A DNA stretch of 64,000 nucleotides from Halodesulfovibrio marinisediminis DSM 17456 (GCF_900129975.1 NZ_FSRG01000004.1:434001-498000), one strand, 5' to 3'; shown: positions 50,308 through 58,517, counted from the first letter of the stretch. Translations and numbers: made by a program. Notes: generated by a model not told the origin, from the letters alone.

Positions 50308-52047
50308 TTACGACAGGTCGTGGCTTACCTCAACGAGTCCGATTCTATATCGCTGAGCCTTACGGACAATGGTTGACTGACTGGTGCCGAGCAGCTTGGC
50401 AGCCTTGTATGTGCTTTTGCCTTCAATCAGTGCTTGCTTGATCAATTTACGTTCTAAGCTTTCTACTTCCTCTTTCAAATTAATACGGGTGGCGTTTGAC
50501 ATGATAGTTCCTCCGTCCTCGCATCCGGAGAGGAAGTGCGGGGGAAGGTAGTCCGGAGTGATAAGATCCTGATCACTCATAGCGACCAGATAGTCTACAG
50601 CTGCGCGTAGTTCACGAACGTTACCAGGCCAACTGTTCTGAGAAAGTATAGAAAGTAGATCGGGTGAAAGAGTCTTGCGAAGGTTGTATTTTAAGTTTGC
50701 GGTTGTGAGGAAGTGTTGTACCAGCAGTGGGATATCTTCTGATCGTTCGCGTAATGGTGGAATGGATACGATAAGAACACGCAGACGGTAATACAGGTCT
50801 TCACGGAATTTGCCAGAAGCAAGAAGCTGGTCAAAAGATTTGTTTGTTGCAGCGATAATACGTACATTAGGCTTGAGTTGTGTTGTGCCGCCCACTTTGC
50901 GGTAGCCGTCACCGTCAAGAACATGCAGGAGCTTAACCTGCATGAGCAGTGGAAGCTCTGCGACTTCATCAAGGAAGAGCGTCCCGCCATCTGCCAGTTC
51001 AAACATACCTGCTTTACCCTTGTCGGAAGCGCCGGAGAATGCACCAGGCTCATAACCGAAAAGTTCTGCTTCAAGAAGTTCGCTTGGGATAGCACCACAG
51101 TTGATTGAGATGAAAGGCCCTTCACCTCGTCCGCTTTGTTTGTGGATAGTTCCAGCGGTAAGTGTTTTACCGGTACCCGTTTCGCCTAACAATAATACAG
51201 GGGCATCAACATGCGCAGCGCGTTGAACGTCCTGCGAGAGCTGAAGCATGGCAGGGCTGTTGCCCAGTATGCCTTCGGCTTGACCTTTTTCTAAAGTTTT
51301 TAGCTTATCCCTATATACCTGTGCTTCCAACTCGTATTTGCTAAGCTTGGTCTGCAACGTTTTCATTTCACTGATGTCTCGGATACACGCAATTGCTCTC
51401 CATGCTTCACCATTTGCGTCAAAGATAGGTGTACTTGTGTTGAGGCAGCGTACGCCGTTGCTATAGTCATCAAACATTGTTACTGAGTGACCTGCTTCCA
51501 GAGCACGCAAAGTTACACATGTTGTTGTGTAGCCCATTTCAACCGCTTCTGAAACGTGTTTGCCAATCACCCCTTCGGCTTTAATACCGGCAATACGCTC
51601 CATCGCTTTGTTAACGCGTTGTGTGATGCCGTTCCCGTCAATTACCCAAATACCGTCGTGCATGGATTCAAAAAGAACATCTAGCTCTTCTTTATGAAGT
51701 GCTGCGTTTTGGAAGCTCTCATCGTTGATGCTGTAGATTGTAACTGAGCGGTATTCGGTAGTCTCATCAATCCAATGCCACGTTACACAGTAGTTAACGT
51801 TCTGAATTTTCACAAAAACTGTTTCACCTTCGTTTAGGTTTGCAACTTGCAGCGCGTCTGCTGGAGGTGCATATTCTTGGATGTGATGCAAGAATGACTT
51901 AGGTTCGTTAGCTTGTGAAAAATTGGTGAAAAGGGTGCATAGATTGTTAGTGTAGCTGTCAATAAGCCACTCTTTTCCTTTGCAAAATATGGTTGAGAAA
52001 AAATTCTCATTTGCAGAATCGGATGTTAAAGTTCGATTAGTTGGCAT
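50308..52047 (-). CDS. PAS-domain sigma54-dependent activator
   Basis: A 579-residue enhancer-binding protein, likely regulator of the divergent taurine operon. Domains: N-terminal sensory part (about 1-100, no known match), PAS (about 110-225, FESMHDGIWVIDGNGITQRVN), short coiled-coil linker, AAA+ domain with Walker A LLLGETGTGKTL (about 275), the sigma54-contact loop GAFSGASDKGKAG in place of the canonical GAFTGA, Walker B GTLFLDEVAEL, and a Fis-type helix-turn-helix (AAKLLGTSQSTIVRKAQRY). I start at the ATG at 52047 with AAGGA close ahead; the ATG at 52074 lacks a ribosome site. No receiver domain, so it senses a ligand rather than a kinase. Confidence 0.9.
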   Translation of the reverse strand: MPTNRTLTSDSANENFFSTIFCKGKEWLIDSYTNNLCTLFTNFSQANEPKSFLHHIQEYAPPADALQVANLNEGETVFVKIQNVNYCVTWHWIDETTEYRSVTIYSINDESFQNAALHKEELDVLFESMHDGIWVIDGNGITQRVNKAMERIAGIKAEGVIGKHVSEAVEMGYTTTCVTLRALEAGHSVTMFDDYSNGVRCLNTSTPIFDANGEAWRAIACIRDISEMKTLQTKLSKYELEAQVYRDKLKTLEKGQAEGILGNSPAMLQLSQDVQRAAHVDAPVLLLGETGTGKTLTAGTIHKQSGRGEGPFISINCGAIPSELLEAELFGYEPGAFSGASDKGKAGMFELADGGTLFLDEVAELPLLMQVKLLHVLDGDGYRKVGGTTQLKPNVRIIAATNKSFDQLLASGKFREDLYYRLRVLIVSIPPLRERSEDIPLLVQHFLTTANLKYNLRKTLSPDLLSILSQNSWPGNVRELRAAVDYLVAMSDQDLITPDYLPPHFLSGCEDGGTIMSNATRINLKEEVESLERKLIKQALIEGKSTYKAAKLLGTSQSTIVRKAQRYRIGLVEVSHDLS

Positions 52048-52129
52048 AGCGTCCTTCGCTTGATGATGATTCATTTCTGAATCGTTTTTTCAGAAAATTT
52101 ATACTTCTCATTAAGTTTTTTTTAAAATC

Positions 52130-52162
52130 AATGCAAGAGTGACTTAGTCGTTAGTTTGCATT
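52130..52162 (+). promoter_or_regulatory. Candidate enhancer site for the sigma54 activator
   Basis: Inverted repeat AATGCAA (52130-52136) and TTGCATT (52156-52162) with a smaller GACT-T-AGTC dyad in the centre. Its centre is about 75 bp upstream of the -24 element, the usual location for an upstream activating sequence. Confidence 0.4.
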
Positions 52163-52219
52163 CATCAGGTGAACAATGAAAATCCTTAAATAGCATGAGG
52201 TTGCGAGAGATGTGATAAT

Positions 52220-52235
52220 TGGCACAAGGATTGCT
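52220..52235 (+). promoter_or_regulatory. Sigma54 (-24/-12) promoter
   Basis: TGGCAC-N5-TTGCT: the invariant GG and GC are separated by exactly ten bases. It lies about 145 bp upstream of the permease gene and just past the start of the divergent sigma54 activator gene. This is the best match to the sigma54 consensus seen in the window. Confidence 0.8.
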
Positions 52236-52337
52236 GTTAGATTGGTGTTGCAAAGCAGTAGAATGAACTTCGTGGGACAGGTTACATACTACTCATAGGT
52301 TTGGTGTATTAGGTTACACCAAAAAAACGAGATTACA

Positions 52338-52354
52338 GCGGCGAATGTCGCCGC
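52338..52354 (+). other. Leader hairpin upstream of the permease ribosome site
   Basis: GCGGCGA (52338-52344) and TCGCCGC (52348-52354) form a perfect 7-bp stem with a 3-nt loop about 10 bases ahead of GGAGGG. A weaker GGTGTA/TACACC stem precedes it (about 52304-52320). Probably stabilises the leader of a highly expressed operon. Confidence 0.5.
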
Positions 52355-52380
52355 AAAAGGTTTTGGAGGGCATAACTTTT

Positions 52381-53826
52381 ATGGCTGAAGCACAGACTTC
52401 ATTAAAAAAGACGATTAAGCCTAGTCAGGCTTGGGCGCTTGCGCTTGGCGCAATTTTGGGTTGGGGCGCATTTGTATTGCCAGCACTGCGATTTTTGCCA
52501 ACAGCGGGACCACTTGCTTCTTGCATCGGTTTTGCACTTGGCGGGATTATGCTTCTTTTTGTTGCCATGAGCTATGGTGACATGATCGGCAAGTACCCAG
52601 TTGCTGGTGGCGAATTCGTATTTGCATATGTTGGATTCGGCCCCACAGCTGCATTTGTATGTGGTTGGGCATTAGCGCTTGGTTATATTTGTATTATTGC
52701 ACTTAACGCGTCAGCGCTCGCGCTGCTCTTTAGATTCCTCTTACCAGGGGTATTTGAAGTTGGTTATCTGTACACAATCGTAGGTTGGGACGTTTACGCC
52801 GGCGAACTTGCAATGCTTGTTGCAATTCTCGTTGGTAGTGGCTGGATCAACTACCGTGGTGCGGATCTTGTTGGTAAAATTCAGGTTTTCCTCGCAATTG
52901 CACTTGTTGGTGGCGTATTCGCGCTGTTCGCAGGTACTACCTTGCACGAGACATCCTCTATTTCCAACTTGTTCCCGCTGTATGCAGAGCACCGCAGTCC
53001 TATGGCATCTATCATGGCAATCGTAGCTATCGCACCTTGGCTCTACGTTGGCTTTGATACCATTCCTCAGGCTGCTGAAGAATTTGATTTTCCGCATGAG
53101 ATGGCAACAAAATTGATGATCACTGCGATTATTTGTGGAGTGTTCCTCTACGCAATGGTTACTCTCGCTGTAGCTGGCCTCATGCCTTATAAAGAACTTT
53201 TGGCTTTGGATGTACCTTGGGCTACTGGCCACATTGCACACCTCTCCTTGGGTAAAGCAGGTAGTGTGATTCTTGCAATGGCAGTATCCGCAGCGATCTT
53301 TACAGGAATTAACGGCTTCTTTATCGCATCTTCCCGTCTGCTCTTCAGCATCGGTCGCGCAAGAATCCTTCCTTCCTGGTTCGGAGATATTCATCCTAAG
53401 TATGGTACCCCGCACAAGGCTATTGTGTTTGTAACCCTGCTTACCATTATCGCACCGTTCTTCGGTCGTGAGGTACTGAACTGGGTAGTAGACATGTCCG
53501 CGGTTGGTACAGTTATTGGTTACCTCTTCACTTGTCTTGCTGCATACAAAGTTGCTGTAGCATTTCGTAGTGAAGAGACATCCTCTAAGAAGATTATTTT
53601 TGCCGCGCTGGGCTCTGTAAGCTCCGTGATCTGCATCCTGCTTCTTACCGTTCCTGGTTCCCCTGGTTCCATCGGTACTGAATCCTGGATGGCACTGGTT
53701 CTCTGGACTTTACTTGGCGCGTTTTTCTACAAAATGAAAATGGGCGAATTCAAAGGCCTTGATCTTAAGACTCAGCGTAAGCTGATGATGGGCGGCATTG
53801 ATCTCCCTGTATTCTTCAAGAAATAG
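52381..53826 (+). CDS. APC-superfamily permease, candidate taurine importer
   Basis: A 481-residue integral membrane protein of the amino acid-polyamine-organocation superfamily with about twelve helices. The N-terminus TIKPSQAWALALGAILGWGAFVLPA has the unwound G-A-I-L-G-W-G segment of TM1 that binds the substrate's amino and carboxyl (here presumably sulfonate) groups; PAGGEFVFAYVGFGP-like TM3 and AIVAIAPWLYVGFDTIPQAAEE TM6 region are typical. Being first in the Tpa-Ald-dehydrogenase operon, it probably takes up taurine (or isethionate/alanine). Start at 52381 with GGAGGG 11 bases ahead. A shorter start was not needed. Confidence 0.85.
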   Translation: MAEAQTSLKKTIKPSQAWALALGAILGWGAFVLPALRFLPTAGPLASCIGFALGGIMLLFVAMSYGDMIGKYPVAGGEFVFAYVGFGPTAAFVCGWALALGYICIIALNASALALLFRFLLPGVFEVGYLYTIVGWDVYAGELAMLVAILVGSGWINYRGADLVGKIQVFLAIALVGGVFALFAGTTLHETSSISNLFPLYAEHRSPMASIMAIVAIAPWLYVGFDTIPQAAEEFDFPHEMATKLMITAIICGVFLYAMVTLAVAGLMPYKELLALDVPWATGHIAHLSLGKAGSVILAMAVSAAIFTGINGFFIASSRLLFSIGRARILPSWFGDIHPKYGTPHKAIVFVTLLTIIAPFFGREVLNWVVDMSAVGTVIGYLFTCLAAYKVAVAFRSEETSSKKIIFAALGSVSSVICILLLTVPGSPGSIGTESWMALVLWTLLGAFFYKMKMGEFKGLDLKTQRKLMMGGIDLPVFFKK

Positions 53827-53874
53827 AAGAAGCCTAATTTCAAGGTATTAAACAAATAAAAAGGATAGAAAGTG

Positions 53875-55026
53875 ATGTATCACACATTCCATTCAGTAAG
53901 CAAAACTGTACACGGCGTAGGTTCTATTGCACAGGCTGGCGAAGAAGTTAAAAACCTCGGTGGCAAGCGTGCAATTATCGTAACTGACCCGGGTCTTGCT
54001 TCTCTCGGCCTTCACAAGCCAGTAGAAGAGGCTCTCGAAACTGCAGGCGTTGAGTTTGTTCTCTACGCAAAAGCAGAACTCGAGCCAAATGCTGACTCTA
54101 TCCAGGATTGCGCCAACGCAGCAACCGAATTCAAAGCTGACGTTATCATCGGCTTCGGTGGTGGTAGTGCACTCGATACTGCAAAAGCAGCTTCTGTTCT
54201 CGCAGCACACGAAGGTCCTATCTCCAAGTACTTCGGCGTAAACGTTGTTCCTGGTCCATGTATGCCAATGATCGCAATTCCTACAACTGCGGGCACTGGT
54301 TCTGAAATGACTTCCATTTCTGTACTGACCAACAACGAAACTGGTGCGAAAATGGGTGTTGTAAGTGATTACCTGTACGCTGATTCTGTAATCCTTGATC
54401 CAGCAATCACTACTGGTCTTCCAGCTCACGTTACCGCAATGACTGGTGTAGACGCATTCGTACACGCTATGGAATCCTTCGTAGGTCTCCGCGCTACACC
54501 ATTTACCGATGCTCAGAACCTTGCAGCTATGAAAATGATCGCTGCTAACATTCGTAAAGCATACACTAACGGTTCTAACCTCGAAGCTCGTGAAGCAATG
54601 CTTTACGGTTCCGCTCTCGCAGGTCTCGGCTTCGGTAACACTCAGAACGGTGTTATCCACGCAGTAGGTACTTCTGTTCCTGCAAAATACAAGCTCCCTC
54701 ACGGTCTCCTGATGGCATGTTTCGCTCCAGTTGGTATTAGCTTCAACTACATGGCTAACCCAGAGAAATACGCAATCGTAGCTGACATCCTGAACGGTGA
54801 AGATTCCTTCGGTCCAGTTCTTGAGCGTGCAGCAGGCTGTGCAGATGCATTCATCGCAATGCTCGAAGACCTCGACATTAAAGTTGGTCTCGCTCCTTAC
54901 GGTGTGCAGGAATCTGATCTTGAAGGTATCGCAACTCGTGCAATGGCTGCTAAACGTCTTATGGACAACAACCCACGCCAGTGCACTGAGAAGCAGCTTC
55001 TCGACCACTTGCAGAAAACATTTTAG
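53875..55026 (+). CDS. sarD: Sulfoacetaldehyde reductase, iron-type alcohol dehydrogenase
   Basis: NADH-dependent group III (Fe) alcohol dehydrogenase, 383 residues. The N-domain has the NAD loop FGGGSALDTAKAA (about 94-106) and PTTAGTGSE (about 138-146). Metal ligands are in the C-domain: Asp and His of GVDAFVHA (about 196-203), His in GVIHAVG (about 262) and His in LPHG (about 276). Its place between a taurine-type permease and Tpa matches the Bilophila SarD gene that reduces sulfoacetaldehyde to isethionate; other short-chain aldehydes or alcohols are the alternative. The ATG at 53875 has AAGGA nine bases ahead; a GTG one codon earlier is possible. Confidence 0.85.
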   Translation: MYHTFHSVSKTVHGVGSIAQAGEEVKNLGGKRAIIVTDPGLASLGLHKPVEEALETAGVEFVLYAKAELEPNADSIQDCANAATEFKADVIIGFGGGSALDTAKAASVLAAHEGPISKYFGVNVVPGPCMPMIAIPTTAGTGSEMTSISVLTNNETGAKMGVVSDYLYADSVILDPAITTGLPAHVTAMTGVDAFVHAMESFVGLRATPFTDAQNLAAMKMIAANIRKAYTNGSNLEAREAMLYGSALAGLGFGNTQNGVIHAVGTSVPAKYKLPHGLLMACFAPVGISFNYMANPEKYAIVADILNGEDSFGPVLERAAGCADAFIAMLEDLDIKVGLAPYGVQESDLEGIATRAMAAKRLMDNNPRQCTEKQLLDHLQKTF

Positions 55027-55031
55027 CGCAT

Positions 55032-55090
55032 AGGGGCCCCCTTAGCAGCGCCGGAGCCGTTATCACCGTCGCGACTAAGGGGCTCCCCCT
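55032..55090 (+). other. Large intercistronic hairpin between sarD and tpa
   Basis: CCCCTTAG (55038-55045) pairs with CTAAGGGG (55075-55082), with an outer AGGGG/CCCCT (55032-55036 with 55086-55090) and inner G-C rich pairs. It is followed by an A/T-rich tract without a clear poly-T. In a 120-bp gap it may serve as a partial terminator or 3' protector that changes the level of the two halves. Confidence 0.6.
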
Positions 55091-55146
55091 CCTAAATGTT
55101 ATATATTTTATTTTATTATACTTTGATTTAGTAGAAGGGTAAAAAA

Positions 55147-56523
55147 ATGAGCAATGTAGATTTGAAACAAATTGTACAGCAAGATAAAGACAACTGTTGG
55201 CACCACCTCACTCAGCACAAAGCATACGACGGTGATGCAAACCCTATGGTTGTTGTTGAAGGTAACGGCATGCGCATCAAAGACGCAAACGGCAAAGAAT
55301 TCCTCGATGCTGTTTCCGGTGGCGTATGGACTGTTAACGTAGGCTACGGTCGTGAAGAAATTGCTAAAGCAGTTTACGACCAGCTCGTAAAGCTTTGTTA
55401 CTTCGCTGGTTCTGCAGGTAGCATTCCAGGTGCTCAGTTTGCTGAAGCTCTTCTCGACAAAATGCCTGGCATGGGTCGTGTATACTACTCCAACTCCGGT
55501 TCTGAAGCTAACGAAAAAGCTTACAAAATCGTTCGCCAGCTCGCTCACCTCAAAGGTGACGGTTCCAAACACAAAATCATCTTCCGTGATCGTGACTACC
55601 ATGGTACTACCATTGGTGCTCTTTCCTCCACTGGTCAGTTCGAGCGTAAAAACCAGTACGGTCCATTCGCTCCTGGCTTCGTAGAGCTCTCCAACTGTAA
55701 CTGTTACCGTTGTCCTTTCGGTAAAGAATACGGCAGCTGTAACATCGAATGTGCTCACGCTCTCGAGACCCTCATCCAGAACGAAGGTCCTGAAACCGTT
55801 GGCGGCGTAGTTCTCGAGCCTATCACTGCTGGTGGTGGCGTAATCGTTCCTGTACCTGAGTACTTCCCAATCATCCGCGAAATCTGTGACCGCTACGACG
55901 TTCTCCTTCACATTGACGAAGTTGTATGTGGCCTCGGTCGTACCGGTAAATGGTTCGGTTACCAGCACTTTGACTTCACCCCAGACATGGTAACCATGGC
56001 TAAAGGTGTTGCTTCCGGTTACGCAGGTATCTCCTGTACCGTAACTACTGAAAAAGTTTTCGACCAGTTTAAAGCTGATCCTTCCGATCGTATGCACTAC
56101 TTCCGCGATATCTCCACTTTCGGTGGTTGTACCGCAGGTCCAGCTGCTGCTCTCGCTAACATGGACATCATCGTTCGCGAAAACCTCCTCGAAAACGTTG
56201 TTAAAATGGGTGACTACTTCCAGGATCGTCTCTTCGAACTGAAAGACAAATACTCCATCATCGGCGACGTTCGTGGTAAAGGTCTCTTCCAGGGTCTCGA
56301 GCTCGTTAAAGATCGTGCTACTAAAGAACCTGTTGACGAAGCTGTTGCAGCTGGCGTTGCTGGCGGTTGTGCTAAAGAAGGCGTTATCATCGGCCGTACC
56401 AACCGTTCCTTCAAAGAGTTCAACAACACTCTTTGCTTCAGCCCTGCACTGATCGCTGGCAAATCCGAAATTGATGAAATCATTGATGCACTTGATAAAT
56501 CTTTTGCATCTGTTTCTGCATAG
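55147..56523 (+). CDS. tpa: Taurine:pyruvate aminotransferase
   Basis: Class III PLP aminotransferase; moves the amino group of taurine to pyruvate giving sulfoacetaldehyde and alanine. 458 residues. The N-terminus LKQIVQQDKDNCWHHLTQHK resembles Tpa of Bilophila. The PLP-contact segments are YYSNSGSEANEKAYKIVRQ (about 115-133), RDYHGTTIGA, LHIDEVVCGLGRTGKWFG (Asp of the pyridine N, about 257) and the Schiff-base Lys in MVTMAKGVASGY (about 285). A Cys-rich loop NCNCYRCPFGKEYGSCNIEC (about 180-200) is striking and occurs in this subfamily. It lies with Ald directly after, which recycles pyruvate. Confidence 0.92.
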   Translation: MSNVDLKQIVQQDKDNCWHHLTQHKAYDGDANPMVVVEGNGMRIKDANGKEFLDAVSGGVWTVNVGYGREEIAKAVYDQLVKLCYFAGSAGSIPGAQFAEALLDKMPGMGRVYYSNSGSEANEKAYKIVRQLAHLKGDGSKHKIIFRDRDYHGTTIGALSSTGQFERKNQYGPFAPGFVELSNCNCYRCPFGKEYGSCNIECAHALETLIQNEGPETVGGVVLEPITAGGGVIVPVPEYFPIIREICDRYDVLLHIDEVVCGLGRTGKWFGYQHFDFTPDMVTMAKGVASGYAGISCTVTTEKVFDQFKADPSDRMHYFRDISTFGGCTAGPAAALANMDIIVRENLLENVVKMGDYFQDRLFELKDKYSIIGDVRGKGLFQGLELVKDRATKEPVDEAVAAGVAGGCAKEGVIIGRTNRSFKEFNNTLCFSPALIAGKSEIDEIIDALDKSFASVSA

Positions 56524-56556
56524 TAAAATAATTCGATATTCTTAGGAGATAAGAAA

Positions 56557-57669
56557 ATGATCGTAGGTATTCTTAAAGAGATTAAAGTTAAAGAGAACCG
56601 CGTTTGTATGACTCCAGCTGGTGTTAAAACCATGGTAGCTGCTGGTCACGAACTCCTCGTTGAGAAAAGCGCTGGTGTTGGTTCCGGTTTCGCTGATGAA
56701 GAATACGTAGCAGCTGGTGCTACCATCATCGACACCCCGCAGGAAATCTGCGAAAAAGCAGAAATGGTAATGCACGTTAAAGAACCTCAGCCTTCCGAAT
56801 ACGGCATGCTCCGTAAAGGCCAGATCCTCTTTACTTACCTCCACCTTGCTGCTGACGAGCCTCAGACTCACGGTCTCATGGAATCCGGTGCTACTTGTAT
56901 CGCATACGAAACCGTTCAGAACGCTGACCGCTCCCTCCCACTTCTTACTCCTATGTCTGAAGTTGCTGGTCGTATGTCTATCCAGCAGGGTGCTAAAGCT
57001 CTCGAAAAAACTAACGGTGGCCTCGGCAAACTCCTCGGTGGCGTACCAGGCGTAGCTCCAGCTAAAGTTATGGTTATCGGTGGCGGTGTTGTAGGTGTTC
57101 AGGCTGCTAAAATGGCTTGTGGCCTCGGCGCACAGGTATACCTCATGGACATCAACCTTGATCGTCTCCGTTACCTCGCTGACGTAATGCCAGCTAACTG
57201 CACCACCCTCATGTCTTCTAAAGGCGCTATCCAGGAACTCCTTCCAGAAATGGACCTCGTAGTAGGCGCAGTTCTTATCCCAGGTGCTAAAGCTCCTGCA
57301 GTTATCACTCGTGAAGACCTCAAACTCATGAAAAAAGGTGCTGCACTCGTTGACGTTGCTATCGACCAGGGCGGTTGTTTCGAAACTTCTAAAGCAACCA
57401 CTCACGAAGAGCCAACCTACGAAGTAGACGGCATCGTTCACTACTGCGTAGCTAACATCCCAGGTGCAGTTCCAATGACCTCCACCATGGCTCTTACCAA
57501 CGCAACTCTTCCTTACGCTCTTGAGCTTGCTAACAAAGGCTGGAAGAAAGCTTGTCAGGACAACGAGTCTCTCCGTAAAGGTCTCAACGTTCACGAAGGT
57601 AAACTCACTTACAAAGCTGTTTGCGACGCATTCGGCCTTGAGTACACCCCAGTTGAAGACGTATTATAA
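56557..57669 (+). CDS. ald: Alanine dehydrogenase
   Basis: NAD-dependent; oxidises alanine to pyruvate and ammonium. 370 residues. The N-terminus MIVGILKEIKVKENRVCMTPAGV and the MVMHVKEPQPSEY (active-site Lys, about 74) are typical; the NAD-binding motif is MVIGGGVVGVQAAKMACGLGA (about 171-190) followed by DINLDRL; the C-terminal part has VDVAIDQGGCFETS and NIPGAVPMTSTMALTN. AGGAGA lies about 9 bases ahead of the ATG. In this operon it regenerates the pyruvate used by Tpa and yields the NADH that SarD consumes, so taurine to isethionate would be redox neutral. Confidence 0.95.
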   Translation: MIVGILKEIKVKENRVCMTPAGVKTMVAAGHELLVEKSAGVGSGFADEEYVAAGATIIDTPQEICEKAEMVMHVKEPQPSEYGMLRKGQILFTYLHLAADEPQTHGLMESGATCIAYETVQNADRSLPLLTPMSEVAGRMSIQQGAKALEKTNGGLGKLLGGVPGVAPAKVMVIGGGVVGVQAAKMACGLGAQVYLMDINLDRLRYLADVMPANCTTLMSSKGAIQELLPEMDLVVGAVLIPGAKAPAVITREDLKLMKKGAALVDVAIDQGGCFETSKATTHEEPTYEVDGIVHYCVANIPGAVPMTSTMALTNATLPYALELANKGWKKACQDNESLRKGLNVHEGKLTYKAVCDAFGLEYTPVEDVL

Positions 57670-57785
57670 GTTTGATTACCAGCCAGCTTTCGGCTCAGCA
57701 TAACTCTTTAATCCGAAAGTTGTGGTAATTATTCTTGCAAGCACGCGTAAGCGTGTCTGAGTAGCTAACGCTATTTGGGTATATA

Positions 57786-57821
57786 AGCAGCAGCATGTTT
57801 TTCATGCTGCTGCTTTTTTTT
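57786..57821 (+). terminator. Terminator of the taurine operon
   Basis: AGCAGCAGCATG (57786-57797) pairs with CATGCTGCTGCT (57803-57814) with a five-T loop, then a long T-run. A smaller CACGC-GTAA-GCGTG stem (around 57741-57754) lies ahead of it. Confidence 0.93.
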
Positions 57822-57955
57822 GTATAGATAGGTAATTTGTAATGTGATGCACAACATGAAGAGTTATGTTTAGTTGTTCTATTATGATGGCGAGGTGGGT
57901 GTATTAAGGGTGTATCTTTGAAGTTGTGATGTTTGATGCAATGTAAAAGCTGAAC

Positions 57956-57994
57956 AAGACCATGGTGTTAATGTGCTATTATGGTCTTTTTTTA
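57956..57994 (+). terminator. Plus-strand terminator with no gene in front
   Basis: AAGACCAT (57956-57963) pairs with ATGGTCTT (57981-57988), followed by a T-run. The stretch between the ald terminator (57821) and here (about 135 bp) has no open frame or ribosome site that I can support; a TATTAT box near 57881 could belong to a small RNA promoter. Confidence 0.55.
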
Positions 57995-58346
57995 TATTAT
58001 AGCTATGTTTTTTGACATAAACGATATCCACATAAATGTAATATGAAGTGATGCAACTGTGTCATCGTATTAGATATATTAAAGATGCAAATTGTTGGCT
58101 GTCAGTGTAGAGTCGAAGGGCTGGAATCAAGTAGTTGGATACTGCTTGCTAAAAATTTTACCGCAGCTTGCGTAGCATGATTGCGGTGTTCGTTGTCGTT
58201 TATTGTTAGACGAGAATGAACCGTAAGGAAGCGACAAAGGTATGTAGGGTGCCTTTGTACAACTCTGGGTAGGGTTGGTGTGGTATAGTGTGGGCTATGC
58301 CGATATTCGCTGATGCGTCCACAGATTTGGATCGCATATCCTTGTA

Positions 58347-58378
58347 GAAGGGAGTGGAAGGGCGTTTCCACTCCCTTC
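58347..58378. other. 13-bp perfect hairpin in the ald-tRNA gap
   Basis: GAAGGGAGTGGAA (58347-58359) pairs with TTCCACTCCCTTC (58366-58378), loop of 6. No T-run. Open stretches around it (58080-58400) contain no credible gene; the rest of 57995-58340 shows nothing I can name. Confidence 0.5.
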
Positions 58379-58397
58379 ATTGCGTCGGTGTGATGCA

Positions 58398-58434
58398 TAA
58401 AAAAATCCCTGTATATTTTTATATACAGGGATTT
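58398..58434 (-). terminator. Terminator of the tRNA-Thr transcript
   Basis: AAATCCCTGTATAT (58403-58416) pairs with ATATACAGGGATTT (58421-58434), with seven T following on the minus strand. It lies 7 bp after the tRNA 3' end. Confidence 0.9.
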
Positions 58435-58441
58435 AAATTCG

Positions 58442-58517
58442 TGGAGCTCTTGAGCAGGATTGAACTGCTGACCTCATCCTTACCAAGGATGCGCTCTGCC
58501 GACTGAGCTACAAGAGC
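58442..58517 (-). tRNA. tRNA-Thr, anticodon GGT
   Basis: 76 nt including an encoded CCA end. Acceptor GCTCTTG pairs with CAAGAGC, D arm GCTC/GAGC, anticodon stem CATCC/GGATG with loop TTGGTAA (anticodon GGT, reading ACC/ACU), T arm AGCAG/CTGCT with loop TTCAATC. All four stems are perfect. Its own terminator follows. 58518-59191 is noncoding; the only patterns are a weak GCTAG/CTAGC stem near 58860-58875 and AT-rich DNA. Confidence 0.97.

Noticed and set aside
53893-55008. Minus-strand open frame of about 371 codons opposite sarD
   Set aside because: It is Cys/Phe/Ser-rich, has no ribosome site or family signature, and mirrors the codon bias of the real gene. Similar frames opposite tpa and ald are rejected for the same reason.
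58102-58398. 98-codon minus-strand frame before the tRNA
   Set aside because: It contains the 13-bp perfect hairpin, lacks a ribosome site, and has no recognisable motif.
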